64,000 nt of DNA from Apostichopus japonicus (GCF_037975245.1 NC_092570.1:19233418-19297417), one strand, 5' to 3'. Shown: positions 1-13,063, counted from the stretch's first letter. Made by a program: numbers and translations. The notes: generated by a model not told the origin, from the sequence alone.

Positions 1-61
1 ATATTCAGACTTGTGACGGTACAGAACTTATAATTGAATAAAGCAAAATAATGTTTGATTG

Positions 62-131
62 AGCTATATAGACGTAGACATAGACGTAGACGTAGACATA
101 GACATATACATATATATATATATATATATAT
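62..131. repeat. Hexamer repeat followed by short TA run
   Basis: About seven degenerate copies of GTAGAC/ATAGAC run directly into a short TA dinucleotide tract. This is a simple-sequence repeat with no coding potential. Confidence 0.8.
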
Positions 132-1575
132 TTGGCAACTCTAGACGCCCAGATATGAACTTTTCAGGCCGTAAAGAGCACATGCATGGAGTCCGTAAGT
201 TTACCGACTGAACGTTTAATATCACTGGACCACTCCTCTCAATGACCGCCCCCCCCCCCTTACCGGTGACAGCACCGGCCTAGTTACGTCACTTTTCACT
301 TTTAAAGATTTATATGTAATTACAATCATTTGATTGGGACTCTTTATTGAGCTGTTTAACCGTTTAATACACAAAAGAGAACATTCTGTGTCCCACAAAG
401 TTAATATGATGTTATATGTTTGACTTCCAAGCCTTAAAGGGGTTATGCCCTTACCATTTCAATCGCTTCTGTTGCCAATATGCTGAACATATAAGTAACA
501 TACTATGATTTCAGGTACAGGCTACTCCCCCCCCCCCCCCCTTAAAATTTGCTATGTATAATAAAACCGCATTGCATATAGTAAACGAAAATCGCATTTA
601 TAAATACTATCCACGACACTTTTGCGTTTTGTCCGAAGATTTTACATATATAGCCTTATAATACAGTTTACAATTTAGTCTTTAAACCGAATTATATATC
701 ATCCGATCAAGGTCAAAATTGTTTCATTCAGTGCCAACCATCCTACCTTAATATCACAATGCTAACTGTTGACACTGTATATGTATTTATTGATTTGTTT
801 TTTTTTGCTTATTTATTTATCTTCATTAGCTTATTATGAATTATTAATTTCAACATAAATAGGGGGGGAGAGGAATCTTCAATATCCGGAAGTAGATCGA
901 ACAAAAAAAGGGCATCTTCAGTAAACCATATTCTACAGATAAAAAACCTTGGGGTGTCTAAAACTAAATATAATGAAAACTAAAACCTGTTAAGGGCAAC
1001 AAGGAAGCAACCACGCTTTAAAGAAATTTACGCAATTATCCACGCTCCGTCTGTATGACGTCACGATAGACTAATTCATTATCTAACATTAAATAACAAA
1101 CATTCAACATCACGGAAGGACTGACGCTGCGACTGACGGCTTGGAGGATCGATGTTACTTTGTTTTTAATCTGTCAAACTCGTTGCTAGGAAACGAGAGG
1201 ATAAACTGTCCCGTGTGACCAGTCTGCCGACTGCGTGAAATGTCTATAGGCAGACATTTTGTCTCATAAAATATAAAGTTTTTCAAAGAAACTAGGTAAA
1301 ACTTTCTCACATGGATAAAAGATAAACGGGTTGACTTTTTGAAATTCAGGTCAATTACTCATTCCGACATAGAGGGTAAATTTGGCAAGCTGTTATTTCA
1401 AGTCGGAAGCTGTACGGATGATATCTTATGAGATGTATACACCGATGTTTCTCACTTAAATTACATATTAGCGAATCGGTTATAATTAATTGATTGTTCT
1501 TTAACACGTGACAAATCCATCAATCTATCTTTACAATTCAGGATCTTGTGAATTACATAGTGTTGAGAGGTACGG
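132..1575. other. Intergenic, no gene seen
   Basis: AT-rich non-coding DNA with stop codons throughout. It carries two poly-C tracts (near 250 and 528), a full CRE palindrome TGACGTCA at 1056-1063 and an RFX-like box at 1182-1194. No splice-supported exon was recognised. Confidence 0.5.
1182..1194. promoter_or_regulatory. RFX X-box-like motif
   Basis: GTTGCTAGGAAAC fits the two-half-site RFX pattern (GTNRCC, short spacer, RGYAAC) closely. RFX factors commonly regulate ciliary genes. No adjacent gene was identified, so function is unproven. Confidence 0.3.
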
Positions 1576-1576
1576 C

Positions 1577-1651
<75 letters not shown>
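1576..1651. repeat. (TA)n microsatellite
   Basis: An almost uninterrupted TA dinucleotide array of about 70 bp. Apparent open frames across it are poly-(Ile-Tyr) artefacts. Confidence 0.95.
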
Positions 1652-1654
<3 letters not shown>

Positions 1655-3757
1655 CTCTACCAGTCCGTTTTGGCAGTACTTTTTCAACACCTTTACCAAA
1701 TGTATAGAAGCAGATGTGTTTATTTTCATGGCTAATTGACGTTGAGTCGTACACATATATACTCCTATCAGTGAAGGGGAAAGCTCGTCTAACTGTGACA
1801 TGGCTAGCAATTACACTGCATTAGAGAATGAGAATGTGTGACGTATGTTAGTCATGTGTGTCCGGAGAACATTGTCTTAACAGCTTAAGATGTCACGATG
1901 TCAAAACATGAATGTTCTTCACAGAACTAGAAGTAGGACACACTTGTGATAGCAGAGTTATTCATTATACAATGTCGCAGAAAGATATAGGCATATGTAA
2001 GATACGACTCATTGTAACAGAAACATATAAAGGTAAACCTATATACACTGCATTTATGAACTTGAGAACACACGTACAGGTATACCACTATATATGTTTC
2101 TGAAACAATGAGTCATATCTATATAACTCGAAAAATTAGCATAAATTCATGTTAACTGTTTAAGCCTCTCTCCCATGTTCGTATAGGTTAAAGAAATGTA
2201 ATATAATAAAAGAAGACGAAAATAAAACGTAAATTATGCTGTTTATCTCATAGTAATTAGGTTTAGGTTTAAGTACAAAAAGCGTGAAAAAACGAGGAAA
2301 GTTTAAAGTTACAACTAATTTAAAAAAAAATATACAGATGGAATTTCATGTGTAAACTCTATGAAAGTAATTTCCATTTGTCACCAATTTCCTTCTCGTT
2401 TTATATTTTAAATTTTTTTTCTCCATATCCTCCGAAACTTACGCGAGGTAGAGATAATATCATGTCGTTAAAGATATAATACAGTTTTTTTCTCTCTCTT
2501 TTGCGTTTACTTTGTTTAAGAAATTGACGATGAATAATATACAATGAAATAGACAAATATTAAGAAAAGCCCAACTCTTTCTGTATCTTATGTTCACTAA
2601 TAATTCCATCCATTCCATTTGTTATGAACTTGTGAACTATCAATACCTTTGTCTATTTACCAATTAGTTATCAATGCGTAATAATATAACAGACTATTAG
2701 TATAGAAACAGTATGTCGTTGGTTTGTATATGATCGACGAGATTTTATCTTCTTCAACATTTTCTCTCCTTTTAGTTTTTTGTAAGTTCTTCTTCATCGT
2801 CTTCGTTTTATCATCTAGATCAGATCTTTTTTAATTTTGTATCGCCAATGGCCAATTAAGTCCTCGAATAATTTATCTGCGTCCGGAAATTGTCCCCTAT
2901 AGTGAATGAAGTACCCTGGAATATGAAGGCCAACCTGTATGTCCAATAAAGTCAAGCAGCTCTCCACAAGCTAATGAAAATCGTATGATGGCTCTGAATT
3001 AACGTCAGAAAATATCACTTAATTCATGGACGACGAATCGCAGCCATTGGCGATTTTAAAAAAAAAGAAGCTATCTGAGACTATACGACAGGGCATGCAC
3101 TGGAATCAGGGCATCTTTAGGTATATGTGACGGATCGTTTATTCAGTGCAGGTTGCAATTTTACTGCACTCCTCCAGCATACTGAAGTACCACACTCATT
3201 CGACTATTTCACCCATGTCTCCATGCAGTATGCATCAATACGTACTCAATTACTACTCTCATGCATCGTAGTAGAAAGTAGGGCTCACTTGAGTACAACA
3301 CCCGGTGTACATCGAGTACCACACTCCCGAATCCCGGTGTTTGGATATTTGTTTATACCACATTGCTTCAAAGAACTTTATTCCCTTTAGTCGTCTAGTT
3401 GACCAGACCTACTCGATTAATAGTCAAACTAACATCGACATTTATTCAACTATGACCGAGACGCTTTTAGATTTGTTTCTATACCAATGAAGTTTATACA
3501 GGGAGTAATCCATAAATTCGTTCCGATCTTACATGTTTCGTCGACTCCCAGCACTTCTTCATAAGAATATATAAGCGATACGAAAAAACATGCTACTTGA
3601 ACTTAATTATTTTGAGGCGACAATTTACTAGTCAAACTAAGATCCTATATACATAGGGTGTAGGTACACAATAACATCGAAAACTTGGTCGAAATCTTAT
3701 GTTCAAGCTATAATGAATATTCGTTGAATATGCGTGGTCAGACTAAAAGTCCTGTTC
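1652..3757. other. Intergenic, no gene seen
   Basis: AT-rich sequence without convincing exons. Short open frames start at non-ATG codons or lack coding character. I cannot name anything in this stretch. Confidence 0.5.
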
Positions 3758-3778
3758 GAGCCGTGCATGGCACGGCTC
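3758..3778. other. Perfect short hairpin
   Basis: GAGCCGTGC and its exact reverse complement GCACGGCTC are separated by only ATG, giving a 9-bp stem that is GC-rich in an AT-rich setting. It lies just beyond the tail of the non-LTR remnant and could be part of a repeat. It is not followed by a T-run, so a terminator role is not suggested. Confidence 0.6.
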
Positions 3779-3819
3779 CTGTTGCAGGTTAATTAGAACT
3801 TCTTTTTTATTTGGAAAAA

Positions 3820-4221
3820 ACAGACAATGGAGCAATTCAATATAACGAATGAAATGGAAGACAAGCAGTACAACAATTTGGAAGCTTTTGAAGAGAGAAG
3901 GGAGCTACTTAGGAAACTAATGGGAGGTTGCCCCAGACCTGGCAAACCCACCCTGCCGGGATGTACCCTTATGCTAATAAAAATAAAAAATAGTTCCCGG
4001 TGACTAGAGTGTTTCCCAAGGGGAGGACAATTCCGATGGGGTTTTACTGACTCATAAGTCCTCTAGCCACCGGGTTCCTAAACAAGGGGCCCCTCCCTCT
4101 GCCAGGGCTGAAGCCGCCTCCCAGTTTAAAAAAATCTAAAGTATCTAGGGAACTGTTTTAATTATTTTTTGCGTAGGTTTTGTGAACTAAGTATTAAATT
4201 AAGAGGTCGTGGATTAGGGGA
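3820..4221 (-). mobile_element. Putative 3' tail of the decayed non-LTR element
   Basis: This block directly follows, in minus-strand sense, the last recognisable reverse-transcriptase-linked reading frame. It is GC-richer than its surroundings (4000-4130 and 3930-3965 especially) and ends in an A/T-rich stretch near 3975-3992. It most likely represents the 3' untranslated part of the same retrotransposon copy. A 58-codon plus-strand frame from the ATG at 3827 runs through it, but I regard that as accidental. The outer limit is uncertain because no target-site duplication was found. Confidence 0.4.
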
Positions 4222-4842
4222 TCAACGTGGAGGGTGTTTTTTAAGGATTTTTTTGTTTGAGATAATTAGTTGTTCAAAAAGTGGTAAAGAGTTTGCTGCT
4301 TCAAGGAGCTTTCTAGTGTCGATATAGCTAGGGATATTGAAGCAAATTCTAAGGGCTTTATTATTAAAAATGTTTTTATTGGGAAATTTGAGATTTATTA
4401 CAGCTAAGGAGGCAGATACTGCCATAGGTGATAATTGGTTTAATTTTCGAGATATAAATTTGTAATAAAATATGTGGGCATAGGGATATTAGATTACTTA
4501 GACTTTTAAGTGGGTTTAGGATTCTCCAAGCTTTGCCGGTAGTGATATTAATGTGTTTCTTAAAATTAAGTTTATTGTCTATGGTGATTCCTAGGTAAAC
4601 AGCTTCTTTGCTGGTTGTGATGTCAGTCGTGAAAAGATTAATTCTGTAGTCCTCGGTCGAGTCATTGGAAAAAGGGTATACTTAAAGACTACAAGCTTAG
4701 ATTTATTTGGATTAATTTTAGCTCTCCATTTAATACACCAGGAGCTTAGGGTATTGGAGAATCTTTGTAGTGCACTGATGTATAGGGAAATTCATTTAGT
4801 TGTATGCCAATAGCGAGATCGTCGGCGAACTGACTGCATTGA
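4222..4842 (-). pseudogene. Non-LTR retrotransposon reverse transcriptase remnant
   Basis: In minus-strand order, reading across several frames, there is a FADD catalytic box (CSQFADDLAIG, about 4810-4840). Next comes a segment with the LxxFxxxLxxWCxxWxxKINPxKS pattern typical of Jockey/CR1-like reverse transcriptases (about 4680-4790). Then follow YLGITID with HI and a downstream Lys-rich helix (about 4400-4610), and finally a frame with KALRICF and IPSY (4222-4425). At least three frameshifts separate these pieces, and a stop codon lies four codons before the Gln-Cys-containing FADD segment. The copy is therefore 5'-truncated and dead. It would have copied its RNA at a nicked genomic target. 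The family level (Jockey superfamily) is inference; the reverse-transcriptase identity is well supported by motif order. Confidence 0.85.
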
Positions 4843-4920
4843 GTGGAGTTGAATATTTAGCAGCAGCATACCATTTTATATATATGCCAGTTGGGACTAT
4901 GCCCTAATGTTAACTCCACT

Positions 4921-5080
4921 CCATACTGACCTCCCATATCATGCTTCAAAGCACTTGTACTGTCAGTATTAACAGTACCTAACCTTTATCCGATAGAAAC
5001 ATTCTATTCATACTACTCATACTGTCAGTATGAATGCTTTGAGAGCGAGATATGAAAGTACAGTATCGGCAAAATGTCCT
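4921..5080. repeat. Foldback (MITE-like) repeat, copy 1
   Basis: The left part (CATATCATGCTTCAAAGCAC) is approximately the reverse complement of the right part near 5035-5060, and ACTGTCAGTAT also recurs inverted. A clearly related sequence with the same order of blocks lies at 10711-10865, so this is a dispersed family rather than chance. Confidence 0.6.
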
Positions 5081-6096
5081 GTGGATTATATGGAATCCAA
5101 TTTACAGCAAGTTTAAAAAATAGTATAACTTGAAGAAATAAAGTACATTTGCGTCTCGTTTTGACGTCATCTTAGTCTACAATAGTCATCACATGACCCC
5201 CTTTCTTCCGTCCCTCTAGCTCCGTTTCTACATACCTCCGTAGCCGTGGATGTAATGAATAACACAAGTCAAACTTAAAACGGAAGTTTCCTTTGCAACA
5301 ATGCTCACAATATATGTAGTTCCGCCTGAAGAAAAATTATTTAAAAGTATTTGCATTGCAAATGAGGAGTGCTGAGGCGGTAGGATGCATGCTGAAATCA
5401 TGGAAACGTAAAGAAAGAAAAAAAAGGGTCTGTGGCCAAATCAAAGACCATGATGATAAATTTCAAATAGAAATGGTTAGAGTCAGGGTACAGTGATGTC
5501 GACATTATTACTTGACACATAAATCCGTTCGTACACATACAAAGGGAGGCCTCTTACTAAAAACTTTCAACATTTTCGTTTCCTTGAAGGAGCAAGAAAA
5601 ATGCAAGCAAATCCGTTAGTGGTATTTTAAGGTTTCCCTTTTCTATCAAGAAATCTCTTTCAGGTCTACGATTTATGAGAGTTGATTAGTCTGGCACTGT
5701 TTATGGCCCTTAAAGGCCCCCATGACAAATGATAGCGACTCGGGTTTTTCTTCCAAACGGTCTGTTTGAATGTACTAACAATATAAATATATTTGACAAC
5801 AGCTTACAAATCTATAACTAACAAGTGTGGCTCTACGATAAATAACTCCGCACTTCTGAAGGTGAAATATCGTCCGATTTAGTCCAGAAGGAAATTGTTT
5901 GAATTATTGCTGTAATGACCTAACAGTAAGGGTATCGCGAAGGAACCAAATGTGTTGCAAGAGGTCCGTATATATATATCTATATATATATGGTACCTAT
6001 ATGGTACCACTTACCTAACTTAATTATTGTATCTCACTCGAGATCCAGCCTTTCTCTAAATGCAGCATAGTTGTTTAACAGTTTTTCCGTTATTCC

Positions 6097-6176
<80 letters not shown>

Positions 6177-7502
6177 GATATATATGGGTGAGGATTTCAA
6201 ATTAATGAAACGCGGGTTCATACTAGTGAAATGACTTTTTTTTGTACGTTAGCCTACCGGTGCTATTTTTGAACTTGCAGTCGTATAAGTGCTGTACAGT
6301 CAATGCCATTATATGGAGAGGAGGTAATCATAAAACTGAGGGGAAAATCATTTTATTGAGCCGCATCTGCAATAAACTTTATATGCAAGATAACACTAAT
6401 GTAATATTATATTTTATGGCAACCCGTTCATCTTATAAAGTGACTGTAATCATGGGGAGGGAGAGAGAAACACATAATGAAAAACGTAAAAACCTGTATT
6501 TCCTTCAGAGAAGGTTTTATATTGAATATAAATTGAATTATAAAGCTATATAGAGACATTTTAAAGAGAAATTTGAAATATTTCATTTCCAAGCCGACAC
6601 ATCGTTTTTTTTTTCTTGTGTGTACTTTGTGTATGAGTCTAAGTTATCTTAAACAGCAGAATGATTGGATGGTTTTAATGAATTAAAGCCAAGAATTAAA
6701 AACGTGATGGGCCAACTACTTGCTTTATGTGTAGAACCAATCCATAAGAGACAACGTTTACGCCTCTTTATGGAAATGGGCTTCTTCAGAAAAGGGCCCA
6801 GAGAGGTTGAAGGGCCAGGAGGGGTTGAAAGGCCCGTAGGGGTTGAAGGGCCCGGACTTGGTAAGAGTAGTGTTGAAGTCATATTAACTTCATGTAATTT
6901 ATTAACAGAGCATCTGTGGATAAGGTGTCTTTCAACAAGATTTAATGCTTTGCAAACATGTTTTGTTTTAGGTCATAAATGTCCATCGTTTGTGTTCCTG
7001 TAATGAGCAGAGCTAGAATGGTCCGTGCATGTGAGCTAGACTTGGTACGTCAGCCTCTTGATTAGTATGCCTCTAATGTTTAAATTGCAATTCATCAAAA
7101 TATTAAAGTGCTACAACGATATGTGTGTCCTACAGTGACAGCAGATGTCTAAACAACACTTCCGATAAAAATACCGTATATTTATAGCGTACATATTTTC
7201 TAATGCTGTAAAACGTATACACTCCGCTAGCGATCCTGAATTTACTTCCAAAATGACCTTTAAGGAAACAAGAGATTACAAGATTACAATGATACATGTT
7301 AGCTTTAATTATTTTAACGAAACCGGGACGCGTGAAAGGTAGCACTTCATTAAAACAATTCTTGTAGAACAGGCTAAAGCTATCACAACTTTCTTTTTTG
7401 TTGCTGTTTAATTCTCCCATTGTATATAGCTGAAGATGATAACACTGACCGTATAATTGCACCCGCACTAGAAACACACACACGCCCACGCTAATGTTTC
7501 GT
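5081..7502. other. Intergenic with TA-rich arrays
   Basis: Contains a full CRE palindrome at 5162-5169, short TA tracts near 5970-5990 and a longer TA-rich array at 6096-6185. The array is followed by a GGGTGAG leader also seen after a TA array at 25319. The 112-codon frame near 6665-7003 is Gly/Pro-rich, with GGGCCC-type repeats, and does not look like a real gene. Confidence 0.5.
6096..6185. repeat. (TA)n-rich microsatellite with TAAA interruptions
   Basis: TA dinucleotides are interrupted at regular spacing by an extra A, so short TA blocks of similar length alternate. Confidence 0.9.
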
Positions 7503-7670
7503 CTACTCGTGTATGATAGTGTTTCGTATTGCATGGCAGTGTTAGTGTTTCGTGTTGTATGGTAGTGTTTCGAATTGCATGGCAGTGTTAGTGTTTCGTG
7601 TTGAATGGTAGTGTTTCGTCTTGCATGGTAGTGTTTCACCTTGTATGGTATTGTTTCGTATTGTAAGTTA
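7503..7670. repeat. Minisatellite, roughly 22/44-bp unit
   Basis: The phrase TAGTGTTTCG followed by T/A-rich variation and TGCATGGCAG recurs about seven times, with alternating unit lengths that give a higher-order period near 44 bp. The minus-strand frame through it encodes a His/Thr/Asn-rich repeat that I treat as an artefact. Confidence 0.75.
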
Positions 7671-10600
7671 ATCTATGTGTTGTGAACGTGATATTTGTTG
7701 GATGATACCTATAGTATGTTATGTCATATATGGTATATTTCATGTTGTATGGCAGTGCTTTTGTTTTGCGCATGGCGTTTGTGTTGTTAGTTATTGCATC
7801 GCGTGGTTGACTATAGAGTTTTGTGTCGTAAGAAGCGATTCTTGTTGTATGGAGTGTTTCGTGTTTTATGTATGCATAACCTATATGTTTATATGTGTTA
7901 TATTGTAACGTCACCTGTACTTGTATAAACGGTTCGCATCAAAGCATCGATAGGTCTACTTCACCATCACCCCACCCATACCCGACCCCATACCCCCCAC
8001 AACCCCCCCCCCCCCCCCCGATGATGATTACCAGCCACCGGTAGTAAAACTTACATGAGGTTTACTATGTATTTGGAAAGGTCTATATAAGGGTAAACTA
8101 AATATGCACACAATCAAGTAATTTGCTGCCTATAACTTAGCTGCAGTGTGTTGACGAGACGTTAAAACGCAAACGTTCTGTACAAATGATACTCATCTAT
8201 AGCCACCTTGTCGCTAGATGATCGTCTAAGTTATTTCAAGCAATTTATAAGTGTAGGCCATCAATATTTACAAATTTCTCTTGGTAGGCTATATTGACTT
8301 TATTCCATGTTGTTACCTCTTCTCGTATAGCCTAATACGCGATTGATAATTGAAGCAAATACAAACAACATGTTGAACAACATTTTAAACCTTTAATAAT
8401 GAAACGAACGAATGAAAGTGATTGTTTGCAGTCAGTCATTCAATTTATTGTCATTAGCCTTTAGAAATCCACCATTAAAACATAGATACGATGTAACGGC
8501 GCCGTGCTAAAATAGCTATTTATATTGTCCTGTGAACTAACGACTGAAAGAGTGTTTGAACTACACAGAAACCTGATAATAAATTTATCAAGACGTTAGT
8601 GACATTGTATAGGAGTACATAAAACATTAATCATGCTATAGTGTTGGAAAGCAATACGTAATAATAACTGTCATCCAGTGTCGGAACCGTATGTAAACAC
8701 GCATACATTGTAATGTGATTTAACATGGCATAATGGCAAAATAAACATATAATAGGGGATTTGAGTTTGCGTCATTTTCACAGGCCATATTTTGATGCAC
8801 ACGGAACAATATAGGTTAACTACCGTATTTGAATAAATTAACATAACTGTGATGTCTGCTATAAGATCATATCAGGTAATCTACAGTGAGATATCATCTT
8901 TGCCCAAAACACATGTTGTTTTGACTTGTTAAAAGAGTTAAAAGAGTAAAAGCCGAAATTGTAACAACGCGGAAATTGTCTAATTATAGAGCAAAGAGTA
9001 ACGTCCGGGAGCCAACATGAAATCTCGACAATTAGTAGTCCATAAGCCCATGGGATGAAGGACTGACCTACATCCACGTAAACTGTATATGGAAGGAACA
9101 CGCAGTTGAATACCGCATTTCATAGCCTAGCGATCTTGACGGCATGGTATGTAGGCCTAAAGTCAAAAGTTGAAGGTCTATAGGCTTGTATCAAGGCAAA
9201 GGCCCTTCGCACACGACTTTACAAACAGTTAACCCCTTTTCAATGGTAACTTGTCACACTCTCACCCATATAAGCTCTACGGAACAAACAATGCTTCGCA
9301 TCCGCGCGTGCCTTGGAGTGGGGTGAGGTGGGTTGGGGGGTGTGGGGGAGCTCCCCGCAGGTTGCAGCCAGGCAAGTTCATTACCTCGCAGGTCCCCATT
9401 TAAACACATGGGGTGAAGAGATGCAATGTACTGAAACATACAATCCTTAGATCGCGGCATTTGACCACAACGCCCTCTCTATAAATTGAACGAAAAGTAC
9501 AAACTTATGTAAAAGTGTTATACACGTCTGACCTAATACACTTTATACTATAATAGTTAAATAAACAGACTGTACTATAACAGTACAAACAAGACATATA
9601 TAGAAAAGTGTTTATCTTTAACTTTCACTCTCGTGATTTTTGTTTATATAATAAGACAACAGTAAAAACTAACAATGGAATAAATGGAAAATTATTTATG
9701 GAAAATAAATATTCCGTTCTCATTCTTTATTTTTTTTAGTGTAAAGTTCGCAGCCATAGTTTCATTCTGGGTTTTTTTTTTCTTAAATAAAAAGTAGGTC
9801 TCTTTATTATCCTTTTCCACTTGATTGCTCATTCCTTTCTATAACCGAACTGGATATTATTTTACTGAAGACGAACCCTCATTATTGTTCAAGCAACGCG
9901 TCATTTGAAGATGTTTAAGTGTTCTCGGAAGCGAACACCGGGGTGGCATATCATTAATTTTTACGACGGTTGAGAAAGGAAAGGAAGTAAGTTTATACAC
10001 CTTTGAATGGGACACAAAGCGCAACCATCGATGTAAGAGATTTGTGTGAAGAACAACTCTCCCGCCAAACAGCTAAGAAAATCTTGCTCCGTTTGGGAGA
10101 TATATCCTATACTTTACAAGCGGTGCCTGGGGGCTGTCATTTTGTAAATATGTGACGTCATAGAGCCAGTAGAATAAGGGAACCTTTTAGTTTCTCTCTG
10201 TCTCCACCCCCCCCCCCCCCCATTTTTACATATTATCAAGTTATAATGTTAACAGTGCTGAAATTGAAACCAATGCCATCGATGAGTCATCTTATAAGTT
10301 TCAAAACGTGAGATTCAGCATTTGCAAAATCCATCTCCTTTACAGAAAATAAACAATGTAATAAATAAAAGAAAAACATAAACAATTGAAGCCCACGCAG
10401 GGGGGGGGGTGGGCGATGATGCCATATTTTGACTTGATCAAGTTTTTGCATCCTTGTATGTCTAGAAACATTAAATTTGTGATATCTCCCGAATGGAAAT
10501 AAGACTTTTCTTTGCTGTTTGAGGGAGATGTTCATGACAGTTATCTCTGTCACAAAGATTAATAATGAATTATTGACGGTCGGGGGGGGGGGTGTATATG

Positions 10601-10710
10601 TCTCAATCAAAAGTTAAAACAGCATGGTTGGTCTTCACTGGATATGAATGTAACAATTGATGACAAAATCAGCCATCTGGGACAATTTCCTAATGCTAAT
10701 ACCTCTCTGA
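7671..10710. other. Intergenic, no gene seen
   Basis: AT-rich, with long C or G homopolymers near 8005, 10208, 10399 and 10580 and a CRE palindrome at 10153-10160. No exon was recognised. Confidence 0.5.
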
Positions 10711-10865
10711 ACTGTCCTCTCATATCATGCTTCAAAGCACTCGTATTAAGAGTACAAACAGTTCCTAACCTTGATCTGATATAGAAACATGGATATTCGT
10801 ACTGCGCAAACTGACAGTACAAGTGCTCTGAAGCGGGACATGACGGTACAGTATCAACAATGTCC
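10711..10865. repeat. Foldback (MITE-like) repeat, copy 2
   Basis: Shares CATATCATGCTTCAAAGCAC, CCTAACCTT and TACAGTATC...AATGTCC in the same order with the element at 4921-5080. The ends form imperfect inverted repeats (CTTCAAAGCACT against AGTGCTCTGAAG). Confidence 0.6.
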
Positions 10866-11231
10866 CAACTGGGTGACAAAATCTTGAAGTGTGCCTTAGT
10901 TTGACCTAGGTTTGGTAAAATCGGCGACCGCCCCGTCACCCCCCCCCCATAGCTGTTTTAAATCAACATTAGTTTAATGAATATTGATAACGTTAACAAA
11001 TATACATTACTCCTACGTTAGATAAGACGGGCTGCTAGGAATCTAGTTTGTTCTCTTAGTTTATACAAACTTATAAACAACAGAAACGTGACTAGATTGT
11101 ATTTTAAACAAATTTTTGAAGAGAAAAGACTTCATAATGTTTTTTAAAAAGTACATGCTCACTACACTGGTTATTAGTTACTTCGTCAACGTTAGAGAAT
11201 CTTCATTTTTATTAAACTTGTACCAGAAACG

Positions 11232-11291
11232 AATGGATGGATGGATGAACGAACGAACGAATGAATGAATGAACGAATGAGTGAGTGAATG
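11232..11291. repeat. Tetranucleotide GGAT/GAAC/GAAT repeat
   Basis: Degenerate 4-bp units (GGAT, GAAC, GAAT, GAGT) over about 60 bp. Minus-strand frames here give Ser/Ile/His repeats that are not genes. Confidence 0.85.
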
Positions 11292-11844
11292 AAATTCATC
11301 AGGTGAGGAGTCACCCAAACTTTGTACGGTAATAATATAAGTAATATATAAATAATATACAGTAACATTTGACGTGATACATGAAAAAAAATCACGTACC
11401 TTTGCAAACGAAGCAAAAGAACGGTATACAAACACCATGCATATATTGCAATATACTTGTTTAAGTGTAGCTCATGTCGAAAACGTCTTTTGGTATTTAC
11501 CAGTTACGAATAGCCCCCCAACCCCTTCACCACCCCACCCCACCCCACCCACAGAAAAATAAAGTGTTTTCGGGTTGTGGTCCCTCTTTGCAAGTAGTTT
11601 ACAGCTAAAATTTGTTTTAAAGTGATCACTATAATTATAGTACTAAAATATCAGTAGTAAAGTGAAGCTATGTTCCCACAGCAGTTTGTGAAGATGAGAA
11701 ATTATCGATAAAAGATTGGAAAAAGGAAGAGTAAAATACTTCATTTCATCTTCCCGCCCCATCCCTCCCCCATCTCTCCAAAGCAATGTCCAATTCAAAT
11801 AGTTTCAAAAGGAAGACCTCTCGTATTTTGATATATTTCAGATG

Positions 11845-11993
11845 GTTCCGAGACGCAGATGGCGCCGACTTTATATTGGTCGCAAAACTGTACTACCTTC
11901 GTCCGAGGCGTTATTTGCGGCCATTCTGCAACGCCCCAGTGTCAACGGTTGGAGTGCTGGGCCGGTATGAATTTATGTCCTAGTCCGCCCCTG
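11845..11993. mobile_element. hAT-like MITE fragment (one end only)
   Basis: Read on the minus strand from 11993, the sequence opens with CAGGGGCGGACTAGG, which resembles the CAGGGGCG-type terminal inverted repeat of many hAT elements. It continues into a GC-richer internal part containing CCGGCCCAGCAC. I found no matching opposite end, so the element is truncated or the assignment is wrong. Confidence 0.4.
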
Positions 11994-12410
11994 ATTCAGA
12001 TATCATTTTACATTGAACCTAATGCATCCCGTACCCTTCGTTCAGTTCGCCCACAACCTCACCACACCCCCCCCCCCCCTACACACACACGTACCATGTT
12101 CTACAATTAAAATTGCTTGCTACAGTGTATACGACATTGCCACTAATGACACCGCGTGTTTTCAGGTTATTTCGGAAGGCGTGATAAGTCGTCTCACTAG
12201 ATAAGGTCATTAACGTTCAGGAGAAATATCAGTGACAATGGAACTGTTAATGTTTAACATCATCCAGTGACATTAATTGAGATGTGTATTTCTGTGTTCG
12301 TTACAGTTTACATCAGGTTGAATTAAGAAATTCCATCCTTAGAAGAGAAACGGAAATGAGAGGGAGGGAGGGGGGGTTGAGGGCGACAGTTGCTAGACTA
12401 ACCATGTAAC

Positions 12411-12424
12411 GTTACCATGGTAAC
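12411..12424. promoter_or_regulatory. Perfect palindromic RFX X-box-like site
   Basis: GTTACCATGGTAAC is a perfect 14-bp palindrome matching the RFX dimer consensus. Related boxes occur at 23121, 23701, 27332, 29111 and 39336. No dependent gene is visible. Confidence 0.35.
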
Positions 12425-13063
12425 CTATAACATGACCCTTTTCGCGCGGGAGGCTTTACGTCTTAATATAATATTCTGCAGACCAGGAAGCTATAGGTCA
12501 GATACACAACATCGGATCAAATACCCATGAAACGCTTTGAACGTGGAGCTGACGTGACGTCATGAATTACCCGACGAACTGTTGATATTATGTACCAATG
12601 ACGACATTTTGATGGGGAGGGCATACAATATTACGTTTGGGGTCTATATCCACTTACAATTTTCCTTTGTTATTAATTTATTTGATTTTCTCTATTTCCT
12701 TTGAGCGATGACGTGAAATTTTGCGGCGCAAAGTCTCTTGCTAAGATTAAGGTTTGTTTGTTGTCACCACTATATGCCCCAAATTAGATTTCTAAAATTA
12801 CAAGGCGAAAAGTTTTCAAAAGTGCTCCTTGTAAGGTATGACTCTCCATATTCTGCCCAGATGAAGCAGTGTATATCGAGGCACGTCTCGATCAGACAAT
12901 TAAACAGTTAGATATGAACAAAGCTCTGAGTATGGAATTATATTACCCTATGAGGGTAATTTTTTTTTAGTCTTATGATACTTGGGGTCAATACTTTTCA
13001 AAACTCTTCTGTATAGACCTATTCACTGGAGTTTAATTTTTTTTATATGCCTTAGGTTTTAGG

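Noticed and set aside
3519-3600. Hammerhead-like GACGAAAC segment on the minus strand (about 3535-3570)
   Set aside because: The required CTGATGA core is missing (GAAGAAG is present instead), so only half the motif is there.
3827-4003. 58-codon ATG frame opposite the retrotransposon tail
   Set aside because: It lies antisense to the presumed 3' untranslated part of the element and has no recognisable features.
7130-7914. 169- and 92-codon minus frames rich in His, Thr and Tyr
   Set aside because: They run through the 22/44-bp minisatellite; the repeats explain the open frame.
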